This document shows positions 37,979 to 47,400 of a stretch of DNA of 64,000 nucleotides, piece after piece. Position 1 is the stretch's first letter, and each line of letters begins with the position of its first letter. The DNA is from Bacteroidaceae bacterium (GTDB lineage Bacteria; Bacteroidota; Bacteroidia; Bacteroidales; Bacteroidaceae): positions 117,554 to 181,553 of the forward strand of contig JAFSPM010000001.1 of NCBI GenBank assembly GCA_017442855.1, read 5' to 3'. Both the position numbers and the translations under genes were made by a program. A model generated the notes under the pieces. The model searched no databases and was not told the DNA's origin. It saw nothing but the letters and a program-made list of their open reading frames with translations.

Positions 37979-38976
37979 CCTGCCTCCTTGTACCATGCAA
38001 TGGTCTCTTTCACACCCTTGTCTAATTGATACTGAGGTTTATAATCTAATTCCTCAATGGTGGGTGTGATGTCGCAACGCCAATTTCGTTGAGACATGAT
38101 TCGATATTTGTCGGTATTAAGCGTACTGGTGGTGTGGTGCAGGTTAGCCCACCACTCAGCTATAATGGATATCAATTTCAAAGCCCAAAGTGGGGCGCAG
38201 AAACGTAATACCTTCGTCGCTTTCAGTTCTCGCATGATAAGGTTAGAGAAAGTACGACTTTGATAGACTTGTCCGTCACTAAGGAAGAAGACCCTGTTGC
38301 TTACTCCCTTATCAATGCCTAAAAAGATAGCTTGTACAACGTCTTTCACATATACGAAGGTAATGTCCTGACGTTTGTAACCCACTGATAAATCCAAGTG
38401 TTGCTGTATGGATTTTGCCATCAGGAAGTAGTCCTTTTCTCTGGGACCATAAACTCCTGTAGGACGAAGAATCAAGTATGGAAAATCACTTAAACCTTGC
38501 AGATATTGCTCCATTTTTAGCTTACTCTTTCCATAGGCCGTATTTGGTTGGGGAATATCGTGTTCTGTAATTGGTTGGTAATCTTTTTCGTGAATAGGAC
38601 CAAAGACACTTAATGTACTGATGAAGATAAACAGTTTTGGAGTTTGCCCTGTCGCAATCAGTGCTTCCACCAAATATCTACTTTGTTGGTAGTTCACTCG
38701 GTCGAAATCCCTTTTATCAGCACATTTGGTCACCCCGGCACAATGCACAACATAGGTAAAGGCACCATACTTGGAAGCATGTTCCTTCAGTTGTTCTTGT
38801 AAAATATCAGGGTGTGTATAATCAAGTTCAATAAAATGGATGTCAGGATGCTGTAAGTAGGCCTTGCTGCTACTTTTCCTAATAGCAGCCCAAGTGGAAA
38901 AGCCTTTGCGTATAGCTTCTTCCACGACAAAGCTACCTATAAATCCGCTTGCCCCTGTAACCAGAATATTGTCCAT
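37969..38976 (-). CDS. NAD-dependent epimerase/dehydratase (extended SDR)
   Basis: 335 residues from the ATG at 38976 (MDNILVTGASGFIGSFVVEEAI), chosen because it opens directly with the NAD-binding G-x-x-G-x-x-G motif and avoids overlap with the dipeptidase gene. The catalytic Ser-Tyr-Lys set is present (FISTLSVFG, then NTAYGKSKLKME). Substrates of this family are nucleotide sugars or steroid/dihydroflavonol-like molecules; the one here is unknown. Placed 13 bases after the C69 dipeptidase and overlapping the PAP2 gene, it may act on an envelope lipid or sugar. Confidence 0.85.
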   Translation of the reverse strand: MDNILVTGASGFIGSFVVEEAIRKGFSTWAAIRKSSSKAYLQHPDIHFIELDYTHPDILQEQLKEHASKYGAFTYVVHCAGVTKCADKRDFDRVNYQQSRYLVEALIATGQTPKLFIFISTLSVFGPIHEKDYQPITEHDIPQPNTAYGKSKLKMEQYLQGLSDFPYLILRPTGVYGPREKDYFLMAKSIQQHLDLSVGYKRQDITFVYVKDVVQAIFLGIDKGVSNRVFFLSDGQVYQSRTFSNLIMRELKATKVLRFCAPLWALKLISIIAEWWANLHHTTSTLNTDKYRIMSQRNWRCDITPTIEELDYKPQYQLDKGVKETIAWYKEAGWL

Positions 38977-38989
38977 GATTCGTTTCTTC

Positions 38990-40651
38990 TTATAGCGACT
39001 TGATATCTTGTGCGTTCTCTGGCATAACATACCTGTCGCCTGTTCCTTTGCTGATGGCTTCACGGAACATCTGGTCATATCCAGGCGTAGCTCTTTGGCC
39101 TTGAATCACCACACCGTTCTCCGATGGCTTCACTATCTGGTCGTTGTGCTTCACTGCAATTAGACGGAAAAGCTTGTCCCAACGTTCCATCATCTGCTTC
39201 GTATAAGCAGCAGTCTTATTAGTAAGGTAAGTGGCTTTCTCACGTTTCGTAAGATTCTCTACATCTTTCAATACCTGCTCTTGGTCGGCAGCATAGAAAT
39301 CCTCCAACTCCTTCTGTGCATCACGCAAGTCGCCTATCATCACACTATAACGTGGGTAAATCATGTTGGCTACCACATTATTCACCCAGAAAGCACTCTT
39401 TTCGCTATACACATTGCTTTGGTTGTTTTCTCTACGGAAAGCCTCTGGCACTTCCTTGACGCCACAATACACTGGTACGTAGGCAATCATGTTGGCATCA
39501 TCGCAGTTGAAGTACATTATGCCACCCACATCGTCTGGCAGCCAGTTGCGCAACTGAGATACCAGCGTAAAGCCAGATTGTGGTGTACCAATGGCACGCT
39601 CACGGAAGTACTTCTTGCCGTTTACCTCCCAGTTCATAGGTAATGGACGATAGGGAGAGCTCCAAGGACCAGCACTCATATCAGCTGTCATGTCAAGAGG
39701 TGTCCCTTCGTAGTGGTCACGCATATCGTTCATGATATCACGAACAGATACCTTTTGTGCGGGTTTGATGTAAAGAGGCAGGTGGTCGCATACATCAAAC
39801 TGACCATTGATATAGGGTAAATATTGGTCCATTTCTGCTACATCGGCTACGTGATGACGGAAGAAACTCCATACACGGGCATCGGCATAACGCACGTTCT
39901 CGAATGTCAATGGACAATATGCATCACGGAAACTGAAATCCTCGTCCTTTCCGCTGAAGTAGCCTTTCTCGCGAGCGAAAGAAATCACATCTTTAGAATA
40001 TAGGCAGTTTTTAGGGTCTTTTAGTGGGAACTGACGAATACGGGAGATATTGGCATGAGCACAGATACAGTCATCTGGAATACGAACAGCCACCCATACA
40101 GCACCTTTGCGACCAGGTCCCTTACCCATGATTTCCAATATCCATGCCTCGTTCTTATCACAAACAGTAATCGTCTCACCCGTACTATTATAACCATATT
40201 CTTGCAATAGGTCGGTCATGATGATAATGGCTTCACGTGCAGTTGCTGAGCGCTCCAGACCTAATTGCATCATAGTATCATAATTCAACAGACCTTCAGG
40301 GTTCTGCAGTTCCAATCGACCATCAAAGGTGGTTTCAACGATGCTCACTTGCTTCTCATTGATATACCCTATCACGTCGTAGGTATATTCTACCTGGTCA
40401 ACATAGCCTCTTACTTGACCATTGTTACCCCAACCACGGATAGCGATTTTTTCTCCTGGTTCATGTCTGCCGCCAGGTGTGCGACTCATGGATCCTGCAA
40501 AACCGTATCCATCACAATTATAGGTACAAATAACAGAGCCGTCAACAGAGGCAGCCTTGCCAACTATCAGGTTAGTGCATGCTTCAACAGGAGTTGAGAG
40601 TTGTATGGCAGCAATTGCCAACAATGATACAAAGAGGTGTTTAGTTCTCAT
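38990..40651 (-). CDS. Exported C69-family dipeptidase (PepD-like Ntn hydrolase)
   Basis: A 553-residue protein with a signal peptide (MRTKHLFVSLLAIAAIQLSTPVEA). The residue after the cleavage site is Cys25 (ACTNLIVGK), which would become the N-terminal nucleophile of this Ntn hydrolase family. The internal DGSVICTYNCDGYGFAGSM and EAWILEIMGKGPGRKGAVWVAVRIPDD segments are typical. The enzyme should cleave dipeptides in the periplasm. It is the first gene of the dipeptidase-epimerase-PAP2 unit. Confidence 0.92.
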   Translation of the reverse strand: MRTKHLFVSLLAIAAIQLSTPVEACTNLIVGKAASVDGSVICTYNCDGYGFAGSMSRTPGGRHEPGEKIAIRGWGNNGQVRGYVDQVEYTYDVIGYINEKQVSIVETTFDGRLELQNPEGLLNYDTMMQLGLERSATAREAIIIMTDLLQEYGYNSTGETITVCDKNEAWILEIMGKGPGRKGAVWVAVRIPDDCICAHANISRIRQFPLKDPKNCLYSKDVISFAREKGYFSGKDEDFSFRDAYCPLTFENVRYADARVWSFFRHHVADVAEMDQYLPYINGQFDVCDHLPLYIKPAQKVSVRDIMNDMRDHYEGTPLDMTADMSAGPWSSPYRPLPMNWEVNGKKYFRERAIGTPQSGFTLVSQLRNWLPDDVGGIMYFNCDDANMIAYVPVYCGVKEVPEAFRRENNQSNVYSEKSAFWVNNVVANMIYPRYSVMIGDLRDAQKELEDFYAADQEQVLKDVENLTKREKATYLTNKTAAYTKQMMERWDKLFRLIAVKHNDQIVKPSENGVVIQGQRATPGYDQMFREAISKGTGDRYVMPENAQDIKSL

Positions 40652-40697
40652 ATTTTAGGTATTTTTATTTTTCAAGGTGCAATTTTCGGCATTTTTA

Positions 40698-40727
40698 TTG
40701 AGAATTGCAAACAAAGTTATAATTTTG
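40698..40727 (+). promoter_or_regulatory. Promoter of the serine hydrolase gene
   Basis: TTG (40698-40700), 19-base spacer, TAATTTTG (40720-40727), 30 bases before the ATG. Confidence 0.65.
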
Positions 40728-40757
40728 TGGTATTGTAACCTTTAAAAAGACAAAGTA

Positions 40758-41828
40758 ATGAAAAACAAACTTCTTTTAGCAGGTATGCTGTTGATGGCAT
40801 TGACAGCATGCAAGAACAACAACAAGCAGGACGCTGTGGAGATTATTAACCTGCCACGCATTGAGACACCAACTGCTGTCGCAATGGCAATGGATGGGTA
40901 TTTAAAAGGTGTTGAGGATGCTCAGCAAGATTTGCATAGCATTATGGTGGTACAGCATGGCAATGTGATATATCAGAAATGGTTGAGCGAAGGTGAGGAG
41001 AATAAGCCTCATATCCTTAACTCGGTAAGCAAGACTTTCACTTCGGCTGCTGTTGGTCTGGCTATTTCAGAGGGCAAACTTAGCCTTACCGACAAGTTGG
41101 TGGATTTCTTCCCAGACAAGTTGCCAGCAGAACAGAGCGAATACCTCAAAGCTATCACCGTGCATGATCTGTTGACTATGAATTGTGGGCATGATACCGA
41201 TCCAACGCGTGTTATCCGCAATGCCGAAGAAGGCGACTGGATCAAGGCTTTCTTGGCTTATCCTGTTGAGCACAAGCCTGGTACCTTCTATTGCTATAAT
41301 AGTTTGGGTACTTATATGTTGTCAGCCATTGTTCAAAAGGTAACAGGTGAAAAGGTAGTTGATTACCTGATGCCTCGTCTTTTCGAACCATTGAACATTG
41401 AAAAACCAGAATGGCAGGAGAGCCCACAAGGCATCAATACAGGTGGTTGGGGGCTTTTCCTCAAGACTGAAGACTTGGCAAAAATGGGTCAGCTCATTCT
41501 TCAGGGTGGTAAGTGGAATGGCAAACAGGTGTTGCCAGCTAATTATGTAGAAGAGATGCAGAAAGCCCAAGTGCCATGTGTGCCAGCAGGCATTAAGCCT
41601 CAACAAGCTGCAGAGCTGGGCTTGAATAAGGAAAACAGCGACTGGGTACAAGGTTATGGTTATCAAATGTGGCGTTGTCGTCATAATGCTTTCCGTGCTG
41701 ATGGCGCTAATGGACAATATATTATCATTATTCCCGATAAAGATGCTGTAGTAGTTACTACTGCAAATATTGGTGATATGCAGGCTGAGATCAACCTGAT
41801 ATGGGATCATATCTTACCGGTGCTGTAA
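40758..41828 (+). CDS. Lipoprotein serine hydrolase (beta-lactamase class C/esterase family)
   Basis: A 356-residue protein with a lipoprotein signal (MKNKLLLAGMLLMALTAC, lipid Cys18). The active-site SxxK is Ser89-Val-Ser-Lys92 in LNSVSKTFTS, and the second motif appears as the Tyr-Asn-Ser variant in YCYNSLGTYML. The late HNAFRADGANGQYIIIIPD holds the H/K-x-G region. These proteins are usually esterases or D-alanyl peptidases rather than drug-resistance enzymes, and nothing here indicates resistance. It is monocistronic and ends at a strong terminator. Confidence 0.9.
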   Translation: MKNKLLLAGMLLMALTACKNNNKQDAVEIINLPRIETPTAVAMAMDGYLKGVEDAQQDLHSIMVVQHGNVIYQKWLSEGEENKPHILNSVSKTFTSAAVGLAISEGKLSLTDKLVDFFPDKLPAEQSEYLKAITVHDLLTMNCGHDTDPTRVIRNAEEGDWIKAFLAYPVEHKPGTFYCYNSLGTYMLSAIVQKVTGEKVVDYLMPRLFEPLNIEKPEWQESPQGINTGGWGLFLKTEDLAKMGQLILQGGKWNGKQVLPANYVEEMQKAQVPCVPAGIKPQQAAELGLNKENSDWVQGYGYQMWRCRHNAFRADGANGQYIIIIPDKDAVVVTTANIGDMQAEINLIWDHILPVL

Positions 41829-41848
41829 TATATATGATGCTTATAAAA

Positions 41849-41880
41849 AAAGGCGTGCCAATCAGCACGCCTTTACTTTT
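41849..41880. terminator. Bidirectional terminator between serine hydrolase and phosphatase genes
   Basis: Perfect 10-bp stem AAAGGCGTGC / GCACGCCTTT, 6-base loop, flanked by A and T runs on the two sides. It serves both convergent genes. Confidence 0.9.
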
Positions 41881-41892
41881 TAATAGTGTTCT

Positions 41893-43299
41893 TTACCACT
41901 TTACGCCAGAAACTTTGGCTATCTTACGGATAATATCTGTATTGTCCATTCTGCCTGAGAATTCTTGACTACCAGCGCCTATGGCAAATACAGGAACATA
42001 AGCTGCCGTGTGACTACCAGATGACCACAGCAAACATGCTTGCTCAGCCATTACCTGCTTGGCAACCGTTGCCAACGCTTCTGTGCGAGAATACAAGTTC
42101 TCATCAAACTTAGCCTTGTTTTTGGTGAAGGTTTCCTCAAAGCAGTCACGCAACTGTTTTTCCTGCTCCCATGTAATGGTTATTTCTTTCCAGAAGCCCA
42201 TCTTCTCGCTCAACAAAGCCTTGGCATCTTCCCAAGTAACCTTATCCTGCTTACGAAGGTCGGTGATATATCTAGACAACACATCAATAGATTGCTTTTG
42301 GTTAGCCAATACCTTTAGGTTCAAGGCATAACCACCACTTGAACGACCCATTGACAAACCACCTGTTTCGTGGTCTGCTGTAACCACAATAAGAGTCTCT
42401 TTTGGATGTTTCTTGTAAAACTCGTAAGCCACTTTCACAGCATTGTCCATATCCTCCAATTCGTATGCCATTGTAGCAGCATCATTACCATGACCAGCAT
42501 AGTCGATTTTACCACCTTCAACCATCAGGAAGAATCCCTTCTTGGCATCCTCCTTCATCAGGAAATCGATGGCGCTTTCGGTAATCTCAGGCAAGGTCAG
42601 GTCGCCTGGTTGACGATCGATGGCATAGCGCAAACTGGTTTGGTTGTTTTCTGCCTTCTCCATCAGTATCATCTTTTTGGCACCATCACGCTTTGCCTTA
42701 TACTCATTCACACCGCGAGCTAAAGTATAGCCAGCCTCCTCAAAGATAGGGAAGATACTGGGAGCATCCTTTCCGTCGTAGGTTTTTTCAGGTTTTTGGA
42801 ATCCACTGCCTGCAAAGAAGTCGAAGTTTGACTTTGGCAACCATAAGGCAATTTCATAATACATGTTTCTATTTATTTCATGTGCATAGTGGGTTCCAGG
42901 AGTAGCATGGTCAATGCTTACTGAAGTCGTGATACCCACTCGCTTGCCTGCCTTCTTGGCCTTTTCAGCAAATGATTCTACAGGGTTTTTGTCAGCATCC
43001 ACGCCCATAGCACCATTGTAAGTTTTTACACCCGTTGCCAATGCGGTACCAGCAGCAGCAGAGTCAGTAACAGAGCTGGAAGCAGAATGAGAGTTAGCAT
43101 GGCTTGCTACTGGGAATGAAGGGAACAACAAAGGCTTGATACCTATACGTCCTTCAACTTCAGCCAGAAACATCTCTGTTGTGTTTACCTGATTCAGGCC
43201 CATGCCATCACCAATAAAATAAAATACGTATTTAGCTTGTTGGGCATGTATTTGACATACTGCCATTACAAGCAACAATGCAACAAATAACTTTTTCAT
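41893..43299 (-). CDS. Alkaline phosphatase (PhoA superfamily)
   Basis: A 468-residue periplasmic phosphomonoesterase with signal peptide MKKLFVALLLVMAVCQIHAQ. Metal and catalytic motifs are readable: YFIGDGMGLNQ (first Asp), VTDSAAAGTALATG with the nucleophile Ser, MVEGGKIDYAGHGND, and VTADHETGG. The last His would be in SGSHTAAYVPVFAIG. It is likely used for phosphate scavenging. It is a single gene, convergent with the serine hydrolase gene; I see no obvious Pho-box. Confidence 0.94.
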   Translation of the reverse strand: MKKLFVALLLVMAVCQIHAQQAKYVFYFIGDGMGLNQVNTTEMFLAEVEGRIGIKPLLFPSFPVASHANSHSASSSVTDSAAAGTALATGVKTYNGAMGVDADKNPVESFAEKAKKAGKRVGITTSVSIDHATPGTHYAHEINRNMYYEIALWLPKSNFDFFAGSGFQKPEKTYDGKDAPSIFPIFEEAGYTLARGVNEYKAKRDGAKKMILMEKAENNQTSLRYAIDRQPGDLTLPEITESAIDFLMKEDAKKGFFLMVEGGKIDYAGHGNDAATMAYELEDMDNAVKVAYEFYKKHPKETLIVVTADHETGGLSMGRSSGGYALNLKVLANQKQSIDVLSRYITDLRKQDKVTWEDAKALLSEKMGFWKEITITWEQEKQLRDCFEETFTKNKAKFDENLYSRTEALATVAKQVMAEQACLLWSSGSHTAAYVPVFAIGAGSQEFSGRMDNTDIIRKIAKVSGVKW

Positions 43300-43473
43300 A
43301 AATCAAAATATTAATAGTTGTGATGGCAAAGATAATAAGAAAATGTTCTTACTAAATCATAGTTGGACAATAATTATTTGCTGTTTATGACAATTTTTAG
43401 TTTTTAAACCATGAAATTATGATTTGTTGAAACTTTTTTGCATTTATTTAGATTATAAGAAGTATATATAGCG

Positions 43474-43481
43474 TATATTTG
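43474..43481 (+). promoter_or_regulatory. -7 box upstream of the HU gene
   Basis: TATATTTG, 54 bases before the start at 43536, in an AT-rich leader. No clear -33 element. Confidence 0.5.
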
Positions 43482-43535
43482 TAACAATATTTGATAATAA
43501 TCTTTTAGATAGAAAAACAACAATTGATCAAAAAT

Positions 43536-43811
43536 ATGAATAAATTTTGTTTCGTAAAAGAATTGGCACGTCGATTACAAATCACCGACACAGCAGCAAA
43601 AGCCTTTGTAGATGAGTACAATAATTTGGTAATTGACAAGATGTGTGAAGGCGAGGAGGTTAAGCTTCAATATTTTGGCAAATTCATTCCTCACCGTCAG
43701 CCTAGACGTCCAGGACGTGATCCTCGTAATGGTGAGTATCATGATATTCCTGAACGTATAACCATTAAGTTCAAAGTAAGTGCAAATGTTTTGGACAAAC
43801 TTAATGATTAG
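43536..43811 (+). CDS. HU/IHF-family DNA-binding protein
   Basis: 91 residues from the ATG at 43536 (MNKFCFVKELARRLQITDTAAKAFVDEY). The fold is that of HU: two N-terminal helices, a strand pair with QYFGKFIPHRQPRRPGRDPRNGEYHDIPER as the DNA-clasping arm (R-x-x-R-x-P-R-N-G/P pattern with a Pro), and a C-terminal helix. It should bend and compact DNA. It is monocistronic, with its own promoter and terminator, in a Bacteroidales-type paralogue family. Confidence 0.93.
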   Translation: MNKFCFVKELARRLQITDTAAKAFVDEYNNLVIDKMCEGEEVKLQYFGKFIPHRQPRRPGRDPRNGEYHDIPERITIKFKVSANVLDKLND

Positions 43812-43840
43812 GGGGTAGGAAAGAAGATAATTTTAGAAAA

Positions 43841-43875
43841 GGAGCGGCGTCTATCGACAGATGTCGCTCCTTTTT
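43841..43875 (+). terminator. Intrinsic terminator after the HU gene
   Basis: 12-bp stem GGAGCGGCGTCT / AGATGTCGCTCC with two G-T pairs and a 6-base loop, then five T residues. Confidence 0.88.
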
Positions 43876-43974
43876 ATCCAAAAATTATGGTCGCTGATTG
43901 TTAAATTATTCAACAATCTTCATGCTGGGCAGAAATCGTGCTGTTTTTTGCAAGGTGGATTGCACAAAATTCAT

Positions 43975-43982
43975 TATATTTG
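43975..43982 (+). promoter_or_regulatory. -7 box of the pta-ackA operon
   Basis: TATATTTG, 32 bases before the pta ATG at 44015; it rules out the longer reading from 43898. Confidence 0.55.
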
Positions 43983-44014
43983 CAGCTAAACAATTAACAA
44001 AAACAGAAAAATCT

Positions 44015-45028
44015 ATGAATAAACTAATCCAAGGTATTATTGAACGTGCCAAGGCTAACCGCCAACGCATTGTTTTACCTGAAGCTACCGAAGAACGCAC
44101 ATTGAAGGCTGCCGACCGTGCTTTGGGCGACAACATAGCCGACATCATCTTGATTGGTGACATCAAAGAGATTCACCGCATGGCCGATGAGTTTGGCTTG
44201 AAAAACATTGATAAGGCCACATTGATTGACCCGCTGGACAATCCTAAGGCTGAGGAATATGCTCAATTGTTGGCTGAGCTTCGCAAGAAAAAGGGAATGA
44301 CCATTGAGCAGGCTCGCGAGTTGGTGAAGAATCCACTTTATTTGGGCTGTATGATTATTAAAACAGGTGATGCAGATGGACAAATTTCTGGTGCCCTGAG
44401 TACCACGGGCGATACCCTTCGTCCTGCTCTCCAAATCATCAAGTGCTCTCCCGGCATTACTTGTGTCAGTGGCGCTATGCTGATGATTACCCAGCAACCG
44501 CAGTTTGGTGAAAACGGTGTGTTGGTGGTAGGCGATGTGGCCGTAACCCCAATACCTGATGCTAATCAGTTGGCACAGATTGCCGTTTGTACGGCAGAGA
44601 CGGCTCGTGCCGTTGGTGGCTTTGCCGATCCTAGAGTGGCGATGCTTAGCTTCTCTACCAAGGGATCTGCTTCTCATGAAGTGGTGGATAAGGTGGTTGA
44701 GGCTACTAAGTTGGCGAAAGAGATGGCTCCCGAACTGAAGATTGATGGTGAGTTGCAGGCAGATGCTGCTTTGGTGCCATCCGTAGGTAAGAAGAAAGCT
44801 CCAGGCAGCGAAATTGCAGGCAATGCCAACGTATTGGTATTTCCCAACTTGGAGGTGGGCAATATAGCCTATAAGTTGGTACAGCGTTTGGGTGATGCTT
44901 TGGCTATTGGTCCTATTCTTCAGGGTATTGCCCGTCCGGTCAATGACCTAAGCCGTGGATGCTCTATTGATGATGTGTATTATATGATTGCCATCACCTC
45001 ATGTCAGGCACAGGCAGCTAAAAAGTAA
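44015..45028 (+). CDS. pta: Phosphate acetyltransferase
   Basis: Interconverts acetyl-CoA and acetyl phosphate in acetate fermentation. It is 337 residues from the ATG at 44015 (MNKLIQGIIERAKANRQRIVLPEATEERTL), the short single-domain Pta type without the regulatory N-terminal domains of E. coli. Typical segments are PLYLGCMIIKTGDADGQISGALSTTGDTLRPALQ and MLSFSTKGSASHE. It is cytoplasmic. ackA follows after 17 bases, the classic substrate-level phosphorylation operon. Confidence 0.96.
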   Translation: MNKLIQGIIERAKANRQRIVLPEATEERTLKAADRALGDNIADIILIGDIKEIHRMADEFGLKNIDKATLIDPLDNPKAEEYAQLLAELRKKKGMTIEQARELVKNPLYLGCMIIKTGDADGQISGALSTTGDTLRPALQIIKCSPGITCVSGAMLMITQQPQFGENGVLVVGDVAVTPIPDANQLAQIAVCTAETARAVGGFADPRVAMLSFSTKGSASHEVVDKVVEATKLAKEMAPELKIDGELQADAALVPSVGKKKAPGSEIAGNANVLVFPNLEVGNIAYKLVQRLGDALAIGPILQGIARPVNDLSRGCSIDDVYYMIAITSCQAQAAKK

Positions 45029-45045
45029 CCTAAAAATAGTGAATA

Positions 45046-46248
45046 ATGAAGATTCTAGTATTAAATTGTGGTAGTTCGTCAATCAAGTATAAATTGTTTG
45101 ACATGACAGATAAATCCGTCATCGCTTCTGGTGGAATTGAAAAGATCGGCCTGGCTGATTCATTCCTAAAGTTTGCATTACCTGACGGCGAGAAGAAAAT
45201 TGTGCATAAAGACATCCCAGAGCATACTGTGGGTGTGGAGCTGATTCTCCAAACATTGATTGATCCTCAGTATGGAGCCATCAAGAGTTACGATGAAATC
45301 GATGCTGTGGGTCACCGTATGGTGCATGGTGGCGAGCGTTTCACCGAGTCAATGTTGCTGACGCCCGAAGTGCTCAAGGAATTCGAGGCATGCAATGACC
45401 TGGCTCCACTTCACAACCCTGCCAACTTGAAAGGTGTGAATGCAGTGAAGGCCATCCTGCCTAACGTACCTCAGATTGGTGTGTTCGACACCGCTTTCCA
45501 TCAGACGATGCCTGACTATGCCTACATGTACGCTTTACCTTATGAGTTCTATGAGAAATATAAAATACGTCGTTATGGCTTCCATGGTACCTCACACCGC
45601 TTCATCACCCAGTATGTTTGCGAATATCTGGGCGTGAAGAAGGAAGGTCTGAAACTCATCACTTGCCACATTGGCAATGGTGCATCCATCGCTGCCATCA
45701 AGGATGGTAAAGTGTTGGATACCTCTATGGGCCTCACGCCATTGGAGGGTCTCATCATGGGTACCCGTAGTGGTGATGTCGATGGTGGTGTGATAACATT
45801 CCTTGAAAATAAATTGGGCGTGAATGCTGCACAGATGAGCGACCTTTTGAACAAAAAGAGCGGTATGTTGGGCATCACGGGCGTATCCAGCGACATGCGT
45901 GAACTCGAGGTGGCACAGAAAGAGGGCAATCCTCGTGCAATCTTGGCTGATAAAATGTATAACTATCGTATTAAAAAATATATTGGTGCTTATGCTGCCG
46001 TCCTGGGTGGTGTCGATGTCATCGTCTTCACAGGTGGCGTGGGTGAGAACCAAGCTAGTATGCGTGCCAATACCCTCGAGGGTATGGAATTCTTGGGTGT
46101 GAAGATAGATCCCGAACTGAACAAAGCTACCGTAAGAGGTAAGGAAGGTATCATTTCAACCCCAGACTCCAAGGTGAAAGTGGTAATCTTGGCTACCGAT
46201 GAAGAGCTGATGATTGCCCAAGACACCATGAACATTGTGAAAGGCTAA
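45046..46248 (+). CDS. ackA: Acetate kinase
   Basis: Transfers phosphate from acetyl phosphate to ADP, producing acetate and ATP. The 400-residue protein has the ASKHA fold: MKILVLNCGSSSIKYKLFD at the start, HRMVHGGERF, VFDTAFHQTMP, RRYGFHGTSH, CHIGNGASIAAI, SMGLTPLEGLIMGTRSGDVD and FTGGVGEN. It is cytoplasmic and the second gene of the pta-ackA operon; a strong terminator follows. Confidence 0.97.
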   Translation: MKILVLNCGSSSIKYKLFDMTDKSVIASGGIEKIGLADSFLKFALPDGEKKIVHKDIPEHTVGVELILQTLIDPQYGAIKSYDEIDAVGHRMVHGGERFTESMLLTPEVLKEFEACNDLAPLHNPANLKGVNAVKAILPNVPQIGVFDTAFHQTMPDYAYMYALPYEFYEKYKIRRYGFHGTSHRFITQYVCEYLGVKKEGLKLITCHIGNGASIAAIKDGKVLDTSMGLTPLEGLIMGTRSGDVDGGVITFLENKLGVNAAQMSDLLNKKSGMLGITGVSSDMRELEVAQKEGNPRAILADKMYNYRIKKYIGAYAAVLGGVDVIVFTGGVGENQASMRANTLEGMEFLGVKIDPELNKATVRGKEGIISTPDSKVKVVILATDEELMIAQDTMNIVKG

Positions 46249-46264
46249 AAGTTAAAAATCTATC

Positions 46265-46310
46265 AATACTGCGCAAGATTTTCCATTTTCTTGCGCAGTA
46301 TTCTTGTTTT
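46265..46310 (+). terminator. Intrinsic terminator of pta-ackA
   Basis: Perfect 13-bp stem AATACTGCGCAAG / CTTGCGCAGTATT with a 12-base loop, followed by TCTTGTTTT. Confidence 0.9.
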
Positions 46311-46358
46311 AGGCTCATTATGTAGTAAAAGAGTAATCACTTAAAGTAAGGAAAGGGC

Positions 46359-47330
46359 ATGGATATGAAGAAGGTTTTATTTACTTTGGCTTTCGGTTTT
46401 GCGCTCATCAGCTGCGGAACCATGTATGATACTTACGATGGAACTGGATACACTAACTATACTTATGGTTATGATCAGGAGTATGTCATCTACAATAATG
46501 GCTATCGCTACGGCTACGAAGCTGGCGTGATTGACGCTATCACTAACCGTATGGTTTTGGCTATGGCACTCGACCAGGCTCGTGCTGCTCGTCTGCTGGA
46601 GCTGAACAGAAGGTATTTCTATATCTTCCACAGCATGCCAAACTTTAGCTTTGGTTACTTTGACTTCAACCCAGGACCTCCACCACCACGTCGCAATCCT
46701 GTTGGACCTGGTTACTATGGTGGTTCTAACCGTCCTCCTTATGGTAGCGGCTATGGCAATAATGGCTATGGCAACTATACTGGACGCGGACAGGGTGGAT
46801 ACCGTTCTAACTACGATGTCAATATGACGGAGCACGACCTCCAGGCTGCCGCTAAGGAATATACCCGCAGCGTGAAGTCTATCGTGGGCAACCAGAACTA
46901 CACCGTGTTTGAGAGCAGGGTACGCGATGACGCCAAGAAGGCTAACCAGAAGGTGAACGCCGTACGCGTGAACCCTAACCTGAACGCTGAGAGGGTTAAC
47001 AACAATACCACCACCAATGGTACTGTTCCAGCTACCCGCACTCGTACAGGTAACACCAGCACCAATGTTCGTACCAATACCAATACGAATACGGGTACTG
47101 CAACGACTCCTACTACCAGCGGTACCAGAGTACGTAGCAACAATAATACCAATACTACTACTCCTACTACCAACAGTACGAGGGTTCGTAGCAACAGCAA
47201 CACTACTGCTCCTGCATCAACAACCATTGGTACAAGAGTACGTAACAACAACAGCAACTCTGGCAGTAGCAGCACTACTACCACTACTACTACCAACACT
47301 TCTACCCGTACTCGTACGCGTACAAGATAA
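46359..47330 (+). CDS. Lipoprotein with Gly/Tyr-rich middle and low-complexity Thr/Asn/Arg tail
   Basis: A 323-residue protein; the start could also be the ATG two codons later. It has a lipobox (FALISC, Cys at about residue 20), a Tyr-rich stretch (YTNYTYGYDQEY), a helical segment, a Pro/Gly/Tyr-rich linker (about 108-150), and a helix (EHDLQAAAKEYTRSVKS). The last 120 residues are built of Thr, Asn, Ser and Arg with repeated GTRVRSNNN/STRVRSNSN units. I recognise no family. It is anchored in the envelope; the tail may be a surface-exposed spacer. It is monocistronic between two strong terminators. Confidence 0.8.
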   Translation: MDMKKVLFTLAFGFALISCGTMYDTYDGTGYTNYTYGYDQEYVIYNNGYRYGYEAGVIDAITNRMVLAMALDQARAARLLELNRRYFYIFHSMPNFSFGYFDFNPGPPPPRRNPVGPGYYGGSNRPPYGSGYGNNGYGNYTGRGQGGYRSNYDVNMTEHDLQAAAKEYTRSVKSIVGNQNYTVFESRVRDDAKKANQKVNAVRVNPNLNAERVNNNTTTNGTVPATRTRTGNTSTNVRTNTNTNTGTATTPTTSGTRVRSNNNTNTTTPTTNSTRVRSNSNTTAPASTTIGTRVRNNNSNSGSSSTTTTTTTNTSTRTRTRTR

Positions 47331-47343
47331 TGAAGAATATAAA

Positions 47344-47385
47344 ATAAAAATGGAGAATGGCAACATTCTCCATTTTTATTATTTT
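47344..47385 (+). terminator. Intrinsic terminator after the low-complexity lipoprotein gene
   Basis: A 16-bp perfect stem around a GCAA tetraloop (core TGGAGAATG / CATTCTCCA) flanked by A-run and T-run. Confidence 0.92.
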
Positions 47386-47400
47386 CAACGGTCGCTTTTA

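Noticed and set aside
40758-41828. Antibiotic-resistance beta-lactamase
   Set aside because: The lipoprotein signal, the Tyr-Asn-Ser variant motif and the family context point to a general serine hydrolase; nothing supports a resistance role.
43898-44014. 39-residue N-terminal extension of Pta
   Set aside because: It spans the TATATTTG promoter box and has no similarity to Pta; the ATG at 44015 starts the conserved sequence.
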